From positions 1-6,062 of the forward strand of contig CALMVH010000320.1 of the NCBI GenBank assembly GCA_937873165.1: a stretch of 6,062 bases of DNA, in the 5' to 3' direction. Shown one piece after another: positions 1 to 6,062 of this stretch. The first letter of the stretch is position 1; every line of letters begins with the position of its first letter. The translations under genes and the position numbers were made by a program. This DNA is from an uncultured Rhodospirillales bacterium. GTDB taxonomy: Bacteria; Pseudomonadota; Alphaproteobacteria; CALMVH01. A model generated the notes under the pieces. The model was given only the letters and a program-made list of their open reading frames with translations, had not been told where the DNA came from and searched no databases.

Positions 1-388
1 GGATCCTCAAGCAGGCTGAGGCGTTCGACTCGGGCGTATTGCCGCTGGCTTCTCCGACTTCGATCAGGGTCCAGTACTTGCCGCACGAGTCGCTGTAGAC
101 GCCTGGAAACGCCGCTTCGGGAACGTTTCCCGCCATCGCCGGGATCTGCGGCAACTGCGCCAGGTACTTGCCGGTGACCAGTTGGGTGAGCGATGTCGGG
201 GGCACGTCCATGTTGTCGCCGAGATAGCTTTGCCATGCCCCTGCCATCTGCTGGTTGATGTTCATGATCGCGGACGCTTGCGCGGCCGATTGGTTGTTCA
301 GGAACGCAGCTCCGCCATAATAAGCGCCCATGAGCGAGGCGACGGCCACTAGGGCGATCGCAATGACGGTGATGATCAGATTGGCCAT
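1..388 (-). CDS. Type IV pilin-like membrane-anchored protein, partial (C-terminus beyond left edge)
   Basis: An open frame of 129 codons starts at ATG 388-386 and runs off the left edge without a stop. An in-frame TGA at 415-413 and no other ATG between fix this start; AAGCGGA about 6 nt upstream is a modest ribosome-binding site. Residues about 3-30 are strongly hydrophobic (MANLIITVIAIALVAVASLM then GAYYGGAAFL). They are followed by an Ala/Gln/Asn-rich helix-like stretch (31-55) and a polar globular part with SLTQLVTGKYLAQLPQIP (66-83). That last stretch resembles the loop of pilins and pseudopilins that reads roughly 'L..L...YL..iP'. C102 and C126 could form the C-terminal disulfide common in pilins. 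The layout (N-terminal membrane helix, then a small exported domain) is pilin-like. However, there is no basic leader, no G/A|F-x-x-x-E prepilin peptidase site and no Glu5. It could instead be an unrelated single-pass envelope protein. It lies 70 bp after purF on the same strand. The family call is inference; the reading frame is solid. Confidence 0.6.
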   Translation of the reverse strand, partial: MANLIITVIAIALVAVASLMGAYYGGAAFLNNQSAAQASAIMNINQQMAGAWQSYLGDNMDVPPTSLTQLVTGKYLAQLPQIPAMAGNVPEAAFPGVYSDSCGKYWTLIEVGEASGNTPESNASACLRI

Positions 389-458
389 GTCATCCGCTTG
401 TCCAGCATTTGATCACAATAAGCGTCAATTGTTTTCAAAGGATGAAACGTGCCGGGGT
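389..458 (-). promoter_or_regulatory. purF–pilin-like intergenic gap; candidate promoter/leader region
   Basis: This is the only non-coding gap in the window (70 bp). Its central part (about 407-447) is clearly more AT-rich than the surrounding genes. Read on the minus strand it holds TTGAAA (438-433) and, 15 nt further on, TGTGAT (417-412). These are a weak match to -35/-10 hexamers with short spacing; TTGACG (428-423) is another possible -35 without a good -10. The region could carry a promoter for the pilin-like gene, or it could simply be the spacer of a longer operon. No GC-rich stem followed by a U-run is present, so no intrinsic terminator for purF is supported. The promoter assignment is tentative. 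Confidence 0.25.
408..439. repeat. Imperfect inverted repeat (12-bp arms, 8-nt loop)
   Basis: The left arm TTTGATCACAAT (408-419) and right arm ATTGTTTTCAAA (428-439) are reverse complements at 10 of 12 positions, separated by AAGCGTCA (420-427). The mismatches are the two adjacent pairs in the middle of the arms. The stem is AT-rich and no T-run follows it on either side, so it does not look like an intrinsic terminator. It could be an operator for a dimeric regulator or a weak RNA hairpin in the leader of the pilin-like gene. It overlaps the candidate promoter hexamers. The symmetry is directly visible; its function is unknown. Confidence 0.45.
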
Positions 459-1925
459 CTAGATCTTTACGGCGCGGCCTTCCCGCAGCAGCGTCAGCTG
501 CGGCTGGCTCGCCAGGGTCTGGTCCGTCAGGTCGATCGGGTACTCGCCGGTGAAGCAAGCATCGCAGTATTGAGGCACAGCGGCATCGCGCCCGGTCTCA
601 CCCATCGCCCGGTACAAGCCGTCGATGGAGATAAAGGCGAGGCTGTCGGTGCCGATCATCGCGGACATATCCTGCACCGAGTGACGATGCGCCAGCAGCT
701 TGTCGCTGTCCGGTGTGTCGACCCCGTAGAAACAAGCGTGCGTCGTAGGCGGGCTGGAAATGCGCAGATGCACTTCTGCGGCGCCCGCGGCGCGTACCAT
801 TTCCACGATCTTGCGAGACGTCGTGCCGCGTACGATCGAATCGTCCACCAGCACGACGCGCTTGCCCTGCAGTACCTGGCGGTTAGGCGCGTGCTTCATC
901 TTGACGCCCAGATTGCGCACGCGTTCGGTCGGCTGGATGAACGTCCGCCCGATATAATGGCTGCGGATGATGCCCAGTTCGAACGGAATACCGCTTTCCG
1001 CCGCATAGCCGATGGCCGAGGGCACGCCGCTGTCGGGAACCGGCACGACCACGTCTGCCGCCACGGCACTTTCCCGCGCCAGCTCGTAGCCGATGCGCTT
1101 GCGTGTTTCGTAAACCGAGCGGCCGCTGAAGACGCTGTCGGGCCGCGAGAAATAAATATATTCGAAGCTGCAAAAGCGACTCGAGGTCTTTTCGAACGGA
1201 AAGCTGGAACTCAGCCCCGACCTGCCGATCAGCACCATTTCCCCGGGCTCGATATCGCGGACGAACTCACCCCCGATGATGTCGAACGCCGACGTTTCCG
1301 ACGACAGGACATAAGCGCCATCGAGCATGCCCAGCGAAAGCGGACGCACGCCGTGGGGATCACGGATCCCGATCACCATGTCGCTGGCAAGGCAAACCAG
1401 CGAGTAAGCGCCGCGCACTTGCCGCAGGGCGACGACGATGCGCTCCACGACAGAGCCGCCCGCGGCGGTGGACATAAGATGGAAGATGATCTCGGTGTCG
1501 GTCGTCGATTGGAAAAGGGCGCCGTTTCGCACCAGTTGTTCACGCAAGGTGTAAGCGTTCGTCAGATTGCCGTTATGGCCGATCGCGAAGCCGCCGAACG
1601 AGAAATCGGCAAACAGCGGCTGCACGTTGCGCAGCGTGGTGTCGCCCGTCGTGGCATAGCGGTTGTGTCCGATGGCCGCGTGACCCTGCAGACTGGCCAT
1701 CAGATCCGGGCTTGCAAAGCTCGCGCCTACCTGTCCCAAGGCGCGGTGCGCATGAAACCGCGATCCGTCGAATGCCACGATGCCGGTCGCTTCCTGTCCC
1801 CGATGCTGCAACGCATGCAGTCCCAATGCCGCAACCGTCGCGGCCTGCGGATAGCCGTACACGGCGAATATGCCGCATTCTTCGTGCAGCTTGTCGTCGT
1901 CGAACGGGTTGGTGGTAAAGGTCAT
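459..1925 (-). CDS. purF: Amidophosphoribosyltransferase (glutamine PRPP amidotransferase)
   Basis: PurF catalyses the committed step of de novo purine synthesis in the cytosol: PRPP + glutamine + water give 5-phosphoribosylamine, glutamate and pyrophosphate. The 488-residue product is of normal length and complete. The N-terminal class II glutaminase (Ntn) domain has its nucleophile at C17, in HEECGIFAVYG. A 16-residue propeptide must therefore be removed, as in the Bacillus subtilis-type enzyme. GHNRYATTG (86-94), GHNGN (116-120) and D143 complete the glutamine site. The C-terminal phosphoribosyltransferase domain has the PRPP loop VLVDDSIVRGTTS (358-370). C252, C398, C454 and C457 fall where B. 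subtilis PurF binds its [4Fe-4S] cluster, so this is the iron–sulfur, propeptide-bearing type and is probably oxygen sensitive. The start ATG overlaps the cvpA stop as ATGA, with a weak AGG 5 nt upstream, which implies translational coupling. It ends in TAG at 461-459 and is the last gene of the packed operon. Confidence 0.97.
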   Translation of the reverse strand: MTFTTNPFDDDKLHEECGIFAVYGYPQAATVAALGLHALQHRGQEATGIVAFDGSRFHAHRALGQVGASFASPDLMASLQGHAAIGHNRYATTGDTTLRNVQPLFADFSFGGFAIGHNGNLTNAYTLREQLVRNGALFQSTTDTEIIFHLMSTAAGGSVVERIVVALRQVRGAYSLVCLASDMVIGIRDPHGVRPLSLGMLDGAYVLSSETSAFDIIGGEFVRDIEPGEMVLIGRSGLSSSFPFEKTSSRFCSFEYIYFSRPDSVFSGRSVYETRKRIGYELARESAVAADVVVPVPDSGVPSAIGYAAESGIPFELGIIRSHYIGRTFIQPTERVRNLGVKMKHAPNRQVLQGKRVVLVDDSIVRGTTSRKIVEMVRAAGAAEVHLRISSPPTTHACFYGVDTPDSDKLLAHRHSVQDMSAMIGTDSLAFISIDGLYRAMGETGRDAAVPQYCDACFTGEYPIDLTDQTLASQPQLTLLREGRAVKI

Positions 1926-2599
1926 TTCTGCCTGGATTTCGAACCGGACGAGTCGTTCTGTTCGATCAGCTTGTTCATGTCGCCCCGTTCGTCGTCCTTG
2001 TATCCTTCCGCCGGCGGTTTCGCTGACTTCGGCGCGGTGTCGTCGCCCGCGTCATCGGGCTTCTCAGGCGGCACTTCTGTCTTGACCTTGGCATCGTCGT
2101 CATCGGTTTTCTTGTCCAGCATGTCCTTAATACTTTGAGGCAGCACGTCTCGAACCTTGTCTGCGCCCTTCGCCAGCAGGGGCCTGGACCGGGCATCGTT
2201 CAGCCAATCCGGCAGGGTAGGCGCCCACAGGGTCTGAATGAAGATGAAGGCCAGGCACAGCAACAAGGCACCCCGCGCCGCGCCGAACACAGCCCCCAGC
2301 GTGCGGTCCACCGGTCCTAGTCCGGACCTCTTGATGACCTTGCCGACATAATGCGCGCCAACAGACAGCACGACCAGCGTCAGGATGCCGAGGAAGGCGG
2401 CGGTTGCGATATCGGCGGTCGTTTCGTTGGCGAACAGGCTGCGCCCGACCGGTCGCAGCACCGGCAGTCCGAAGATAACTGCCATGATGGCGCCGCCCCA
2501 GGCGACGATGGTCAGGATCTCGCGCACCAGCCCGCGCAGGACGGATAGCGCGATCGACAAGGCCATGACGACCAAGACAACAAAATCAACGGTGCTCAT
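1922..2599 (-). CDS. cvpA: CvpA family inner-membrane protein
   Basis: CvpA-family proteins are small inner-membrane proteins, named for a requirement in colicin V production in E. coli. Their molecular role is still uncertain, although the gene often sits directly upstream of purF, as here. The product has 225 residues. It shows four probable membrane segments (about 4-22, 28-48, 63-85 and 103-125), with the family-typical RGLVREILTIVAW (22-34) between the first and second and GPVDRTLGAVFGAARG (95-110) leading into the fourth. After about residue 130 it becomes hydrophilic. The last 60 residues form a low-complexity, Asp/Lys/Pro-rich tail (KKTDDDDAKVKTEVPPEKPDD and onward) that is probably disordered and cytoplasmic. 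The ATG lies inside the end of radA (14-nt overlap), with a good GGAAGAG ribosome-binding site about 6 nt upstream. The stop overlaps the purF start by 4 nt. The membrane core is a confident family match; the tail has no recognisable domain. Confidence 0.92.
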   Translation of the reverse strand: MSTVDFVVLVVMALSIALSVLRGLVREILTIVAWGGAIMAVIFGLPVLRPVGRSLFANETTADIATAAFLGILTLVVLSVGAHYVGKVIKRSGLGPVDRTLGAVFGAARGALLLCLAFIFIQTLWAPTLPDWLNDARSRPLLAKGADKVRDVLPQSIKDMLDKKTDDDDAKVKTEVPPEKPDDAGDDTAPKSAKPPAEGYKDDERGDMNKLIEQNDSSGSKSRQK

Positions 2600-3995
2600 T
2601 CTGCACTCTTCCGGTACGTTTGGATTTGCGGGTGTTCCCCTGACAGTAGGGAAGCAGATCGTTCACATGGCTAAGCTCGATCAGCCGGTCGATGTTCCGG
2701 TCGAGTCCCTTGCGCTGGCGCGATGGAACGAAGGCGGTGCCGAAGCCCAGCTTTGCGGCTTCCTTGCAGCGGGCGTCGGCCTGCGATACGGGCCGGATCT
2801 CGCCGGTCAGGCCAATCTCGCCGAAGACAATGGAGTGCGGGGGCAGCGGCGTGTCGCTGAAGGCGCTGACCAGCGCCGCCGCCACCGCCAGATCGGCGGC
2901 CGGTTCCGTGACGCGCATGCCGCCCGCGACGTTTAGGTAGATGTCGTTGAAGCCGATGGAAACGCCGCAGCGGGCCTCCAGAACCGCCAGCACCATTGAC
3001 AACCGCGCAGAGTCCCAGCCGACGACCGCCCGGCGCGGCGTGCCAAGGGAAGAGGGCGCGACCAGTGCCTGGATTTCGACCAGCAGCGGACGGGTGCCCT
3101 CCATCCCAGCGAACACGGCCGTACCGGAAGCCTCGATATCGCGTTCGCTGACGAAAAGCGCAGACGGGTTGGAGACCTCCTTCAGCCCGGCGCCTGTCAT
3201 CTCGAACACGCCGATTTCGTCAGTGGGGCCAAAGCGGTTCTTTACCGCGCGCAGGATGCGGAAGTGATGCCCCCGCTCGCCTTCGAAATAAAGCACCGTA
3301 TCTACCATGTGTTCGAGCACGCGCGGGCCGGCGATCATGCCCTCCTTGGTCACGTGGCCTACCAGGAACAGGCTGATGCCACGATGCTTTGCCACCCGCA
3401 GCAGTTCCTGCGCGCTGGCGCGGACCTGCGCCACCGTACCAGGGGCGCTGTCGAGCGTGGGCAGATACATGGTCTGAATGGAGTCGATCACGACGGCGGC
3501 GGGGGCCTGCGAGGTATCGAGCGTAGCGATGATGTCGCTGATGTCAGTCGCAGTCGCCAGTTCCAGGGGCGCACCCTCCAGGCCCAGGCGGCGCGCGCGC
3601 AATCGCACCTGATCGGCGGCTTCCTCCCCCGATATGTAAAGCACGCGATGCTCGTAGCTCAGGCGGCAGGCGATTTCCGTCAGGAGAGTCGATTTTCCGA
3701 TGCCGGGATCGCCGCCTATCAGGATGCCAACGCCCGGCACCAGGCCCCCGCCGCACACGCGGTCGAACTCGCCGACACCCGTCAGGCGGCGTTCATCCGG
3801 CGCAGTGCTGCCGGACAGGCTGCCGATCTCGATCCGGTCGGACCCGCGACGCGCCGCAAGCGCCTGCTTCGGAGCCTTGCGCGCCGCTTCCTCGACCAGC
3901 GTATTCCAGTCGCCGCAAGCCTCGCATCGTCCGGACCATTTCGGAAAGACCGCGCCGCAGGCCTGGCACACATATTGTGATGTCGCTTTCGCCAC
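2586..3995 (-). CDS. radA: DNA repair protein RadA (Sms), RecA-like ATPase
   Basis: RadA is a RecA-related, DnaB-like ATPase that drives branch migration and processing of recombination intermediates alongside RecA. Counting from GTG 3995 the product has 469 residues, near the family norm. In order it shows an N-terminal four-cysteine zinc finger (C10-x2-C13, C24-x2-C27); the Walker A loop GGDPGIGKST (94-103); a Walker B-like strand ending in VVIDSIQT (168-175); the RadA signature KNRFG (252-256); and a C-terminal Lon-protease-like domain (about 345-450) with GEIGLTGEIRPV (392-403). The frame is open up to TTG 4001, directly after the mlaF stop. GTG 3995 is preferred because it gives MAKATSQYVCQACG, matching the usual MAK…F/YVC start of RadA. 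Neither start has a clear Shine–Dalgarno sequence, so translation probably depends on ribosomes finishing mlaF. The 3' end overlaps cvpA by 14 nt. The C-terminal tail (about 452-469) is basic and variable. Confidence 0.96.
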   Translation of the reverse strand: MAKATSQYVCQACGAVFPKWSGRCEACGDWNTLVEEAARKAPKQALAARRGSDRIEIGSLSGSTAPDERRLTGVGEFDRVCGGGLVPGVGILIGGDPGIGKSTLLTEIACRLSYEHRVLYISGEEAADQVRLRARRLGLEGAPLELATATDISDIIATLDTSQAPAAVVIDSIQTMYLPTLDSAPGTVAQVRASAQELLRVAKHRGISLFLVGHVTKEGMIAGPRVLEHMVDTVLYFEGERGHHFRILRAVKNRFGPTDEIGVFEMTGAGLKEVSNPSALFVSERDIEASGTAVFAGMEGTRPLLVEIQALVAPSSLGTPRRAVVGWDSARLSMVLAVLEARCGVSIGFNDIYLNVAGGMRVTEPAADLAVAAALVSAFSDTPLPPHSIVFGEIGLTGEIRPVSQADARCKEAAKLGFGTAFVPSRQRKGLDRNIDRLIELSHVNDLLPYCQGNTRKSKRTGRVQNEHR

Positions 3996-4001
3996 GGGCA
4001 A

Positions 4002-4778
4002 TCAGGAGGCGCGCAGCTGCATCTTGATCGGCCCTTCGGCCCTGCCATGGATAAACTGTTCGACGTAATCGTTGCCCGATCCATCGATCTGGGCGGTCGG
4101 CCCCGTCCAGATCAGCTTGCCGCCGTACAGCATGGCGATCCGATCCGAAATCTTGCGGGCGCTGACCATGTCGTGGGTGATCGATACGGCTGTCGCGCCC
4201 AGGTCGCGCACGCATTTCATGATCAGGTCGTTGATGATGTCGGCCATGATCGGGTCGAGCCCGGTCGTGGGCTCGTCGAAGAAGATGATGTCGGGCTCGG
4301 TCGCGATCGCGCGCGCAAGGCCCACGCGTTTCTGCATTCCGCCGGAAAGTTCGGAGGGAAAAAGCTCGCCCACGCTTTTGTCGAGCCCGACCGAGGCAAG
4401 CTTGTCCAGCGCGATGCGCCGCGCGGCGGCCTGCGATTGGCCGTGCCCCTGAACGAGTCCAAAGGCGACGTTGTCGATCACGCTCAGGCTGTCGAACAGC
4501 GCGGCGCCCTGGAACAGCATGCCGAATTTGGCGCGCGCGCGGCGCAGGGCATCTGCCGACGCGCCAACCAGCTGCTGCCCGTCCACCTCGATCGATCCCG
4601 AGTCGGGTTCGAGAAGTCCGAGGATGCATTTCAAGGTAACAGACTTGCCCGTGCCCGAACCGCCGATGATCACAACGGACTCCCCCTTGCCGACATCGAG
4701 GTCGACACCGTTCAGAACGGGCTTGCCGCCAAAAGCCTTGGTCAGGCCGCGCAGCCGGATCTTCGGGGTTCCCGTCAT
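4002..4778 (-). CDS. mlaF: MlaF-type ABC transporter ATP-binding protein
   Basis: This is the cytoplasmic ATPase subunit of an Mla-type transporter, which moves phospholipids between the inner and outer membranes to maintain outer-membrane asymmetry. The 258-residue protein has all ABC ATPase elements: Walker A GGSGTGKS (39-46), Q-loop Q90 in MLFQGAALFDSLSV, signature LSGGM (144-148), Walker B IIFFDE (164-169), D-loop GLDP (173-176) and H-loop H202. The GGSGTGKSVTLK and FQGAALFDSLSV wording is typical of the MlaF/Ttg2A branch rather than general nutrient importers, and the neighbouring MlaE-type permease supports this. The ATG overlaps the permease stop as ATGA. No clear ribosome-binding site precedes it, so coupled translation is likely. 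It ends in TGA at 4004-4002, immediately before radA. The exact lipid and the direction of transport cannot be read from the sequence. Confidence 0.92.
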   Translation of the reverse strand: MTGTPKIRLRGLTKAFGGKPVLNGVDLDVGKGESVVIIGGSGTGKSVTLKCILGLLEPDSGSIEVDGQQLVGASADALRRARAKFGMLFQGAALFDSLSVIDNVAFGLVQGHGQSQAAARRIALDKLASVGLDKSVGELFPSELSGGMQKRVGLARAIATEPDIIFFDEPTTGLDPIMADIINDLIMKCVRDLGATAVSITHDMVSARKISDRIAMLYGGKLIWTGPTAQIDGSGNDYVEQFIHGRAEGPIKMQLRAS

Positions 4779-5554
4779 GGCGCGAACAGTACCTGGGTAA
4801 GGAAATAGTTCGACAGCAGGATCAGGATGGACGCGCTAACAACGGCGTTGGTGGTGGCCGACCCGACGCCCTGGGCGCCGCGGCCAGAGTTGAAGCCATG
4901 GTAACAACCCAGCACAGTGACGATGACGCCGAAGACCGCTGCCTTGAGAAGGCCGGACAATACATCGTGGGTTTCGAGGGTGCCGAGCGTGTTGCGGATG
5001 TAAAGCGATCCGTTGAAGCCCAGCACGCCGACCGCAATGAAATAGCCGCCCATGACCCCGATGATGTCGGCGACCACCACAAGAAGCGGCACGGTGATCA
5101 ACCCCGCCACGACGCGGGGCGTGATCAGGTATTTATACGGGTTGGTCGAAAGCGTCGCCAGGGCATCGATCTGTTCGGTCACGCGCATGGTGCCAAGCTC
5201 CGCCGCCATCGAGGCGCCGACTCGTCCCGCAATCATCAACCCGGCAAGTACCGGTCCCAGCTCGCGCGTGATGGATAACACGACGATGGTCGCGATGGCG
5301 CTTTCGCCGCCTGCCGAAAAGCGCGAAAAACCGGTATAGGACTGCAGCGCCAGCACCATGCCGGTAAACAGCGCGGTCAGTCCGACCACCGGCAGCGAGC
5401 GATATCCCACTTCCCACAACTGGCGCCTGACCATGCGCGGGTAGAAGGGCGGCCGGAACGCATGCGAAAACGCCTGTGCGGTAAACACCGACAATCTGCC
5501 GATGACGGCGAACAGGTCGATGACGCCGCGACCCGTGTAGGCAAGAGGATTCAC
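4775..5554 (-). CDS. mlaE: MlaE-type ABC transporter permease
   Basis: This is the integral inner-membrane subunit of the Mla lipid transporter, the partner of the MlaF ATPase encoded next. The product has 259 residues, the usual family length. It starts with an amphipathic interfacial stretch (about 9-30) and has hydrophobic segments around 54-72, 86-112, 145-180 and 203-255. The strongly conserved MlaE cytoplasmic region is present as RELGPVLAGLMIAGRVGAS (97-115) followed by TEQIDAL (126-132). A second family block is CYHGFNSGRGAQGVG (217-231). The start is GTG at 5554-5552, overlapping the alr TGA as GTGA; a GAAGG 9 nt upstream can serve as ribosome-binding site. The stop overlaps the mlaF start by 4 nt. 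Genes for the other Mla parts (MlaD, MlaB, MlaC) are not in the window, so they must be elsewhere or replaced. Confidence 0.93.
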   Translation of the reverse strand: MNPLAYTGRGVIDLFAVIGRLSVFTAQAFSHAFRPPFYPRMVRRQLWEVGYRSLPVVGLTALFTGMVLALQSYTGFSRFSAGGESAIATIVVLSITRELGPVLAGLMIAGRVGASMAAELGTMRVTEQIDALATLSTNPYKYLITPRVVAGLITVPLLVVVADIIGVMGGYFIAVGVLGFNGSLYIRNTLGTLETHDVLSGLLKAAVFGVIVTVLGCYHGFNSGRGAQGVGSATTNAVVSASILILLSNYFLTQVLFAP

Positions 5555-6062
5555 TGCAGCGCGCCTTCGTACCGGTCCGATGTTAGGTAAACCCGCGAGG
5601 ATCGGCGGCCGAGCCCCGTTAGGATTTCGTAAGCGATTGTCTCGGCTTCCGTTGCCATCACGTCAAGCGCAAGATTGGGACCAATCAGTTCGGCGAACAT
5701 GCCGGGCTGGACTTTCTCGCGCGGGATCTCAGAGATGTCGACGGTCATGAGGTCCATGGACACGCGCCCGACGAACGGAACCACGCGGTCGGCGATATAG
5801 GCGCGTCCTTTGTTGCTGAGGAACCGCGGGATGCCATCGGCGTACCCGATGGAAAGAGTGGCGATCCGCGAAGGCCGTTCCACGATGTAGTCGGCCCCAT
5901 ATCCTACGGTCTCGCCTGCTTTGACGTCGTGCACCTGCAGGATGCGGGCTTGCAGCGTCATCACCGGCTGCATGGGGTTCAAGGCTTCATACGGCGTCGG
6001 ATTGACCCCGTACAAGGCGGCGCCCGGTCTCACCATATCGAAACAATAATGCGATCCAAGAA
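5551..6062 (-). CDS. alr: Alanine racemase, C-terminal part (N-terminus beyond right edge)
   Basis: Alr is a cytosolic PLP enzyme that interconverts L- and D-alanine and so supplies D-alanine for peptidoglycan. Only the last 169 full codons lie in the window; the frame stays open to the right edge. The first residues, LGSHYCFDMVRPGAALYGVNP, correspond to the end of the TIM barrel (the FD-L/M-VRPG-ALYG hallmark). The C-terminal beta domain follows. It has VGYGADY, whose first Tyr (codon 5901-5899) is the catalytic tyrosine equivalent to Tyr265 of the Geobacillus enzyme. It also has RIATLSIGYADGIPR, and GRVSMDLMTVDI with the substrate-binding Met-Asp pair (Met codon 5757-5755). The PLP lysine is in the missing part. 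ATG 6036 is internal, not the start. The stop overlaps the mlaE start by 4 nt, making this the first visible gene of the operon. Family assignment is firm; whether an N-terminal defect exists cannot be seen. Confidence 0.95.
   Translation of the reverse strand, partial: LGSHYCFDMVRPGAALYGVNPTPYEALNPMQPVMTLQARILQVHDVKAGETVGYGADYIVERPSRIATLSIGYADGIPRFLSNKGRAYIADRVVPFVGRVSMDLMTVDISEIPREKVQPGMFAELIGPNLALDVMATEAETIAYEILTGLGRRSSRVYLTSDRYEGALQ

Noticed and set aside
1..6. The window begins exactly with GGATCC (BamHI site)
   Set aside because: It may mark a cloned-fragment end, but a second GGATCC at 1364-1369 inside purF shows the site also occurs by chance. It is not evidence of a biological boundary.
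409..428. FNR/CRP-like site (TTGATCACAA, TGTGATCA) upstream of the pilin-like gene
   Set aside because: The half-sites do not have the required spacing (TTGAT-N4-ATCAA or TGTGA-N6-TCACA); only the short TGATCA palindrome is present.
408..439. Inverted repeat as an intrinsic terminator of purF
   Set aside because: The stem is AT-rich with a two-pair internal mismatch, and no run of T follows it in the direction of transcription.
376..558. A 60-codon minus-strand frame spanning the purF end and the gap
   Set aside because: It overlaps the purF C-terminus and the start of the pilin-like gene in another frame, with no ribosome-binding site or recognisable content.
330..2138. A 602-codon open frame on the plus strand, antisense to purF and the end of cvpA
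   Set aside because: PurF on the opposite strand has complete motifs and correct length. The plus-strand product is Arg/His/Ala-rich with no recognisable domain, as expected for a frame opened by the codon bias of a GC-rich gene on the other strand.
3264..4808. Long plus-strand open frames (238 and 253 codons) opposite radA and mlaF
   Set aside because: They mirror well-supported genes, have no family resemblance and show the same antisense composition artefact.

Overview
The window comes from a GC-rich bacterial chromosome, most likely an alphaproteobacterium (Rhodospirillales-like is a guess). The protein sequences, and the order alr – (ABC transporter) – radA – cvpA – purF, fit that class. 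All recognised genes are on the minus strand, so transcription runs from the right edge towards base 1.

Layout in transcription order: the C-terminal part of alanine racemase (alr, cut by the right edge); an MlaE-type permease; an MlaF-type ATPase; the repair ATPase RadA; the membrane protein CvpA; and glutamine PRPP amidotransferase PurF. After one 70-bp non-coding gap comes a small pilin-like membrane-anchored protein, cut by the left edge. The six genes from alr to purF are packed without spacers. Adjacent genes overlap by 4 nt (three junctions) or 14 nt (radA/cvpA), and mlaF/radA are 6 nt apart if radA starts at its best-supported GTG. This looks like one translationally coupled operon. 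No promoter or terminator is visible inside it, and its promoter must lie beyond the right edge.

The operon mixes envelope and core functions. Alr supplies D-alanine for peptidoglycan. MlaE/MlaF would form the inner-membrane engine of an outer-membrane lipid-asymmetry transporter. RadA processes recombination intermediates. CvpA is an inner-membrane protein of uncertain role. PurF commits PRPP to purine synthesis. The genes are intact, with their key motifs present, and are conventional. I did not find an undescribed system. The parts most worth a second look are the only intergenic gap, which holds an imperfect 12-bp-arm inverted repeat, and the pilin-like protein beside it, which lacks the usual prepilin cleavage motif. 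No RNA genes, CRISPR arrays, insertion sequences or other mobile elements were seen.
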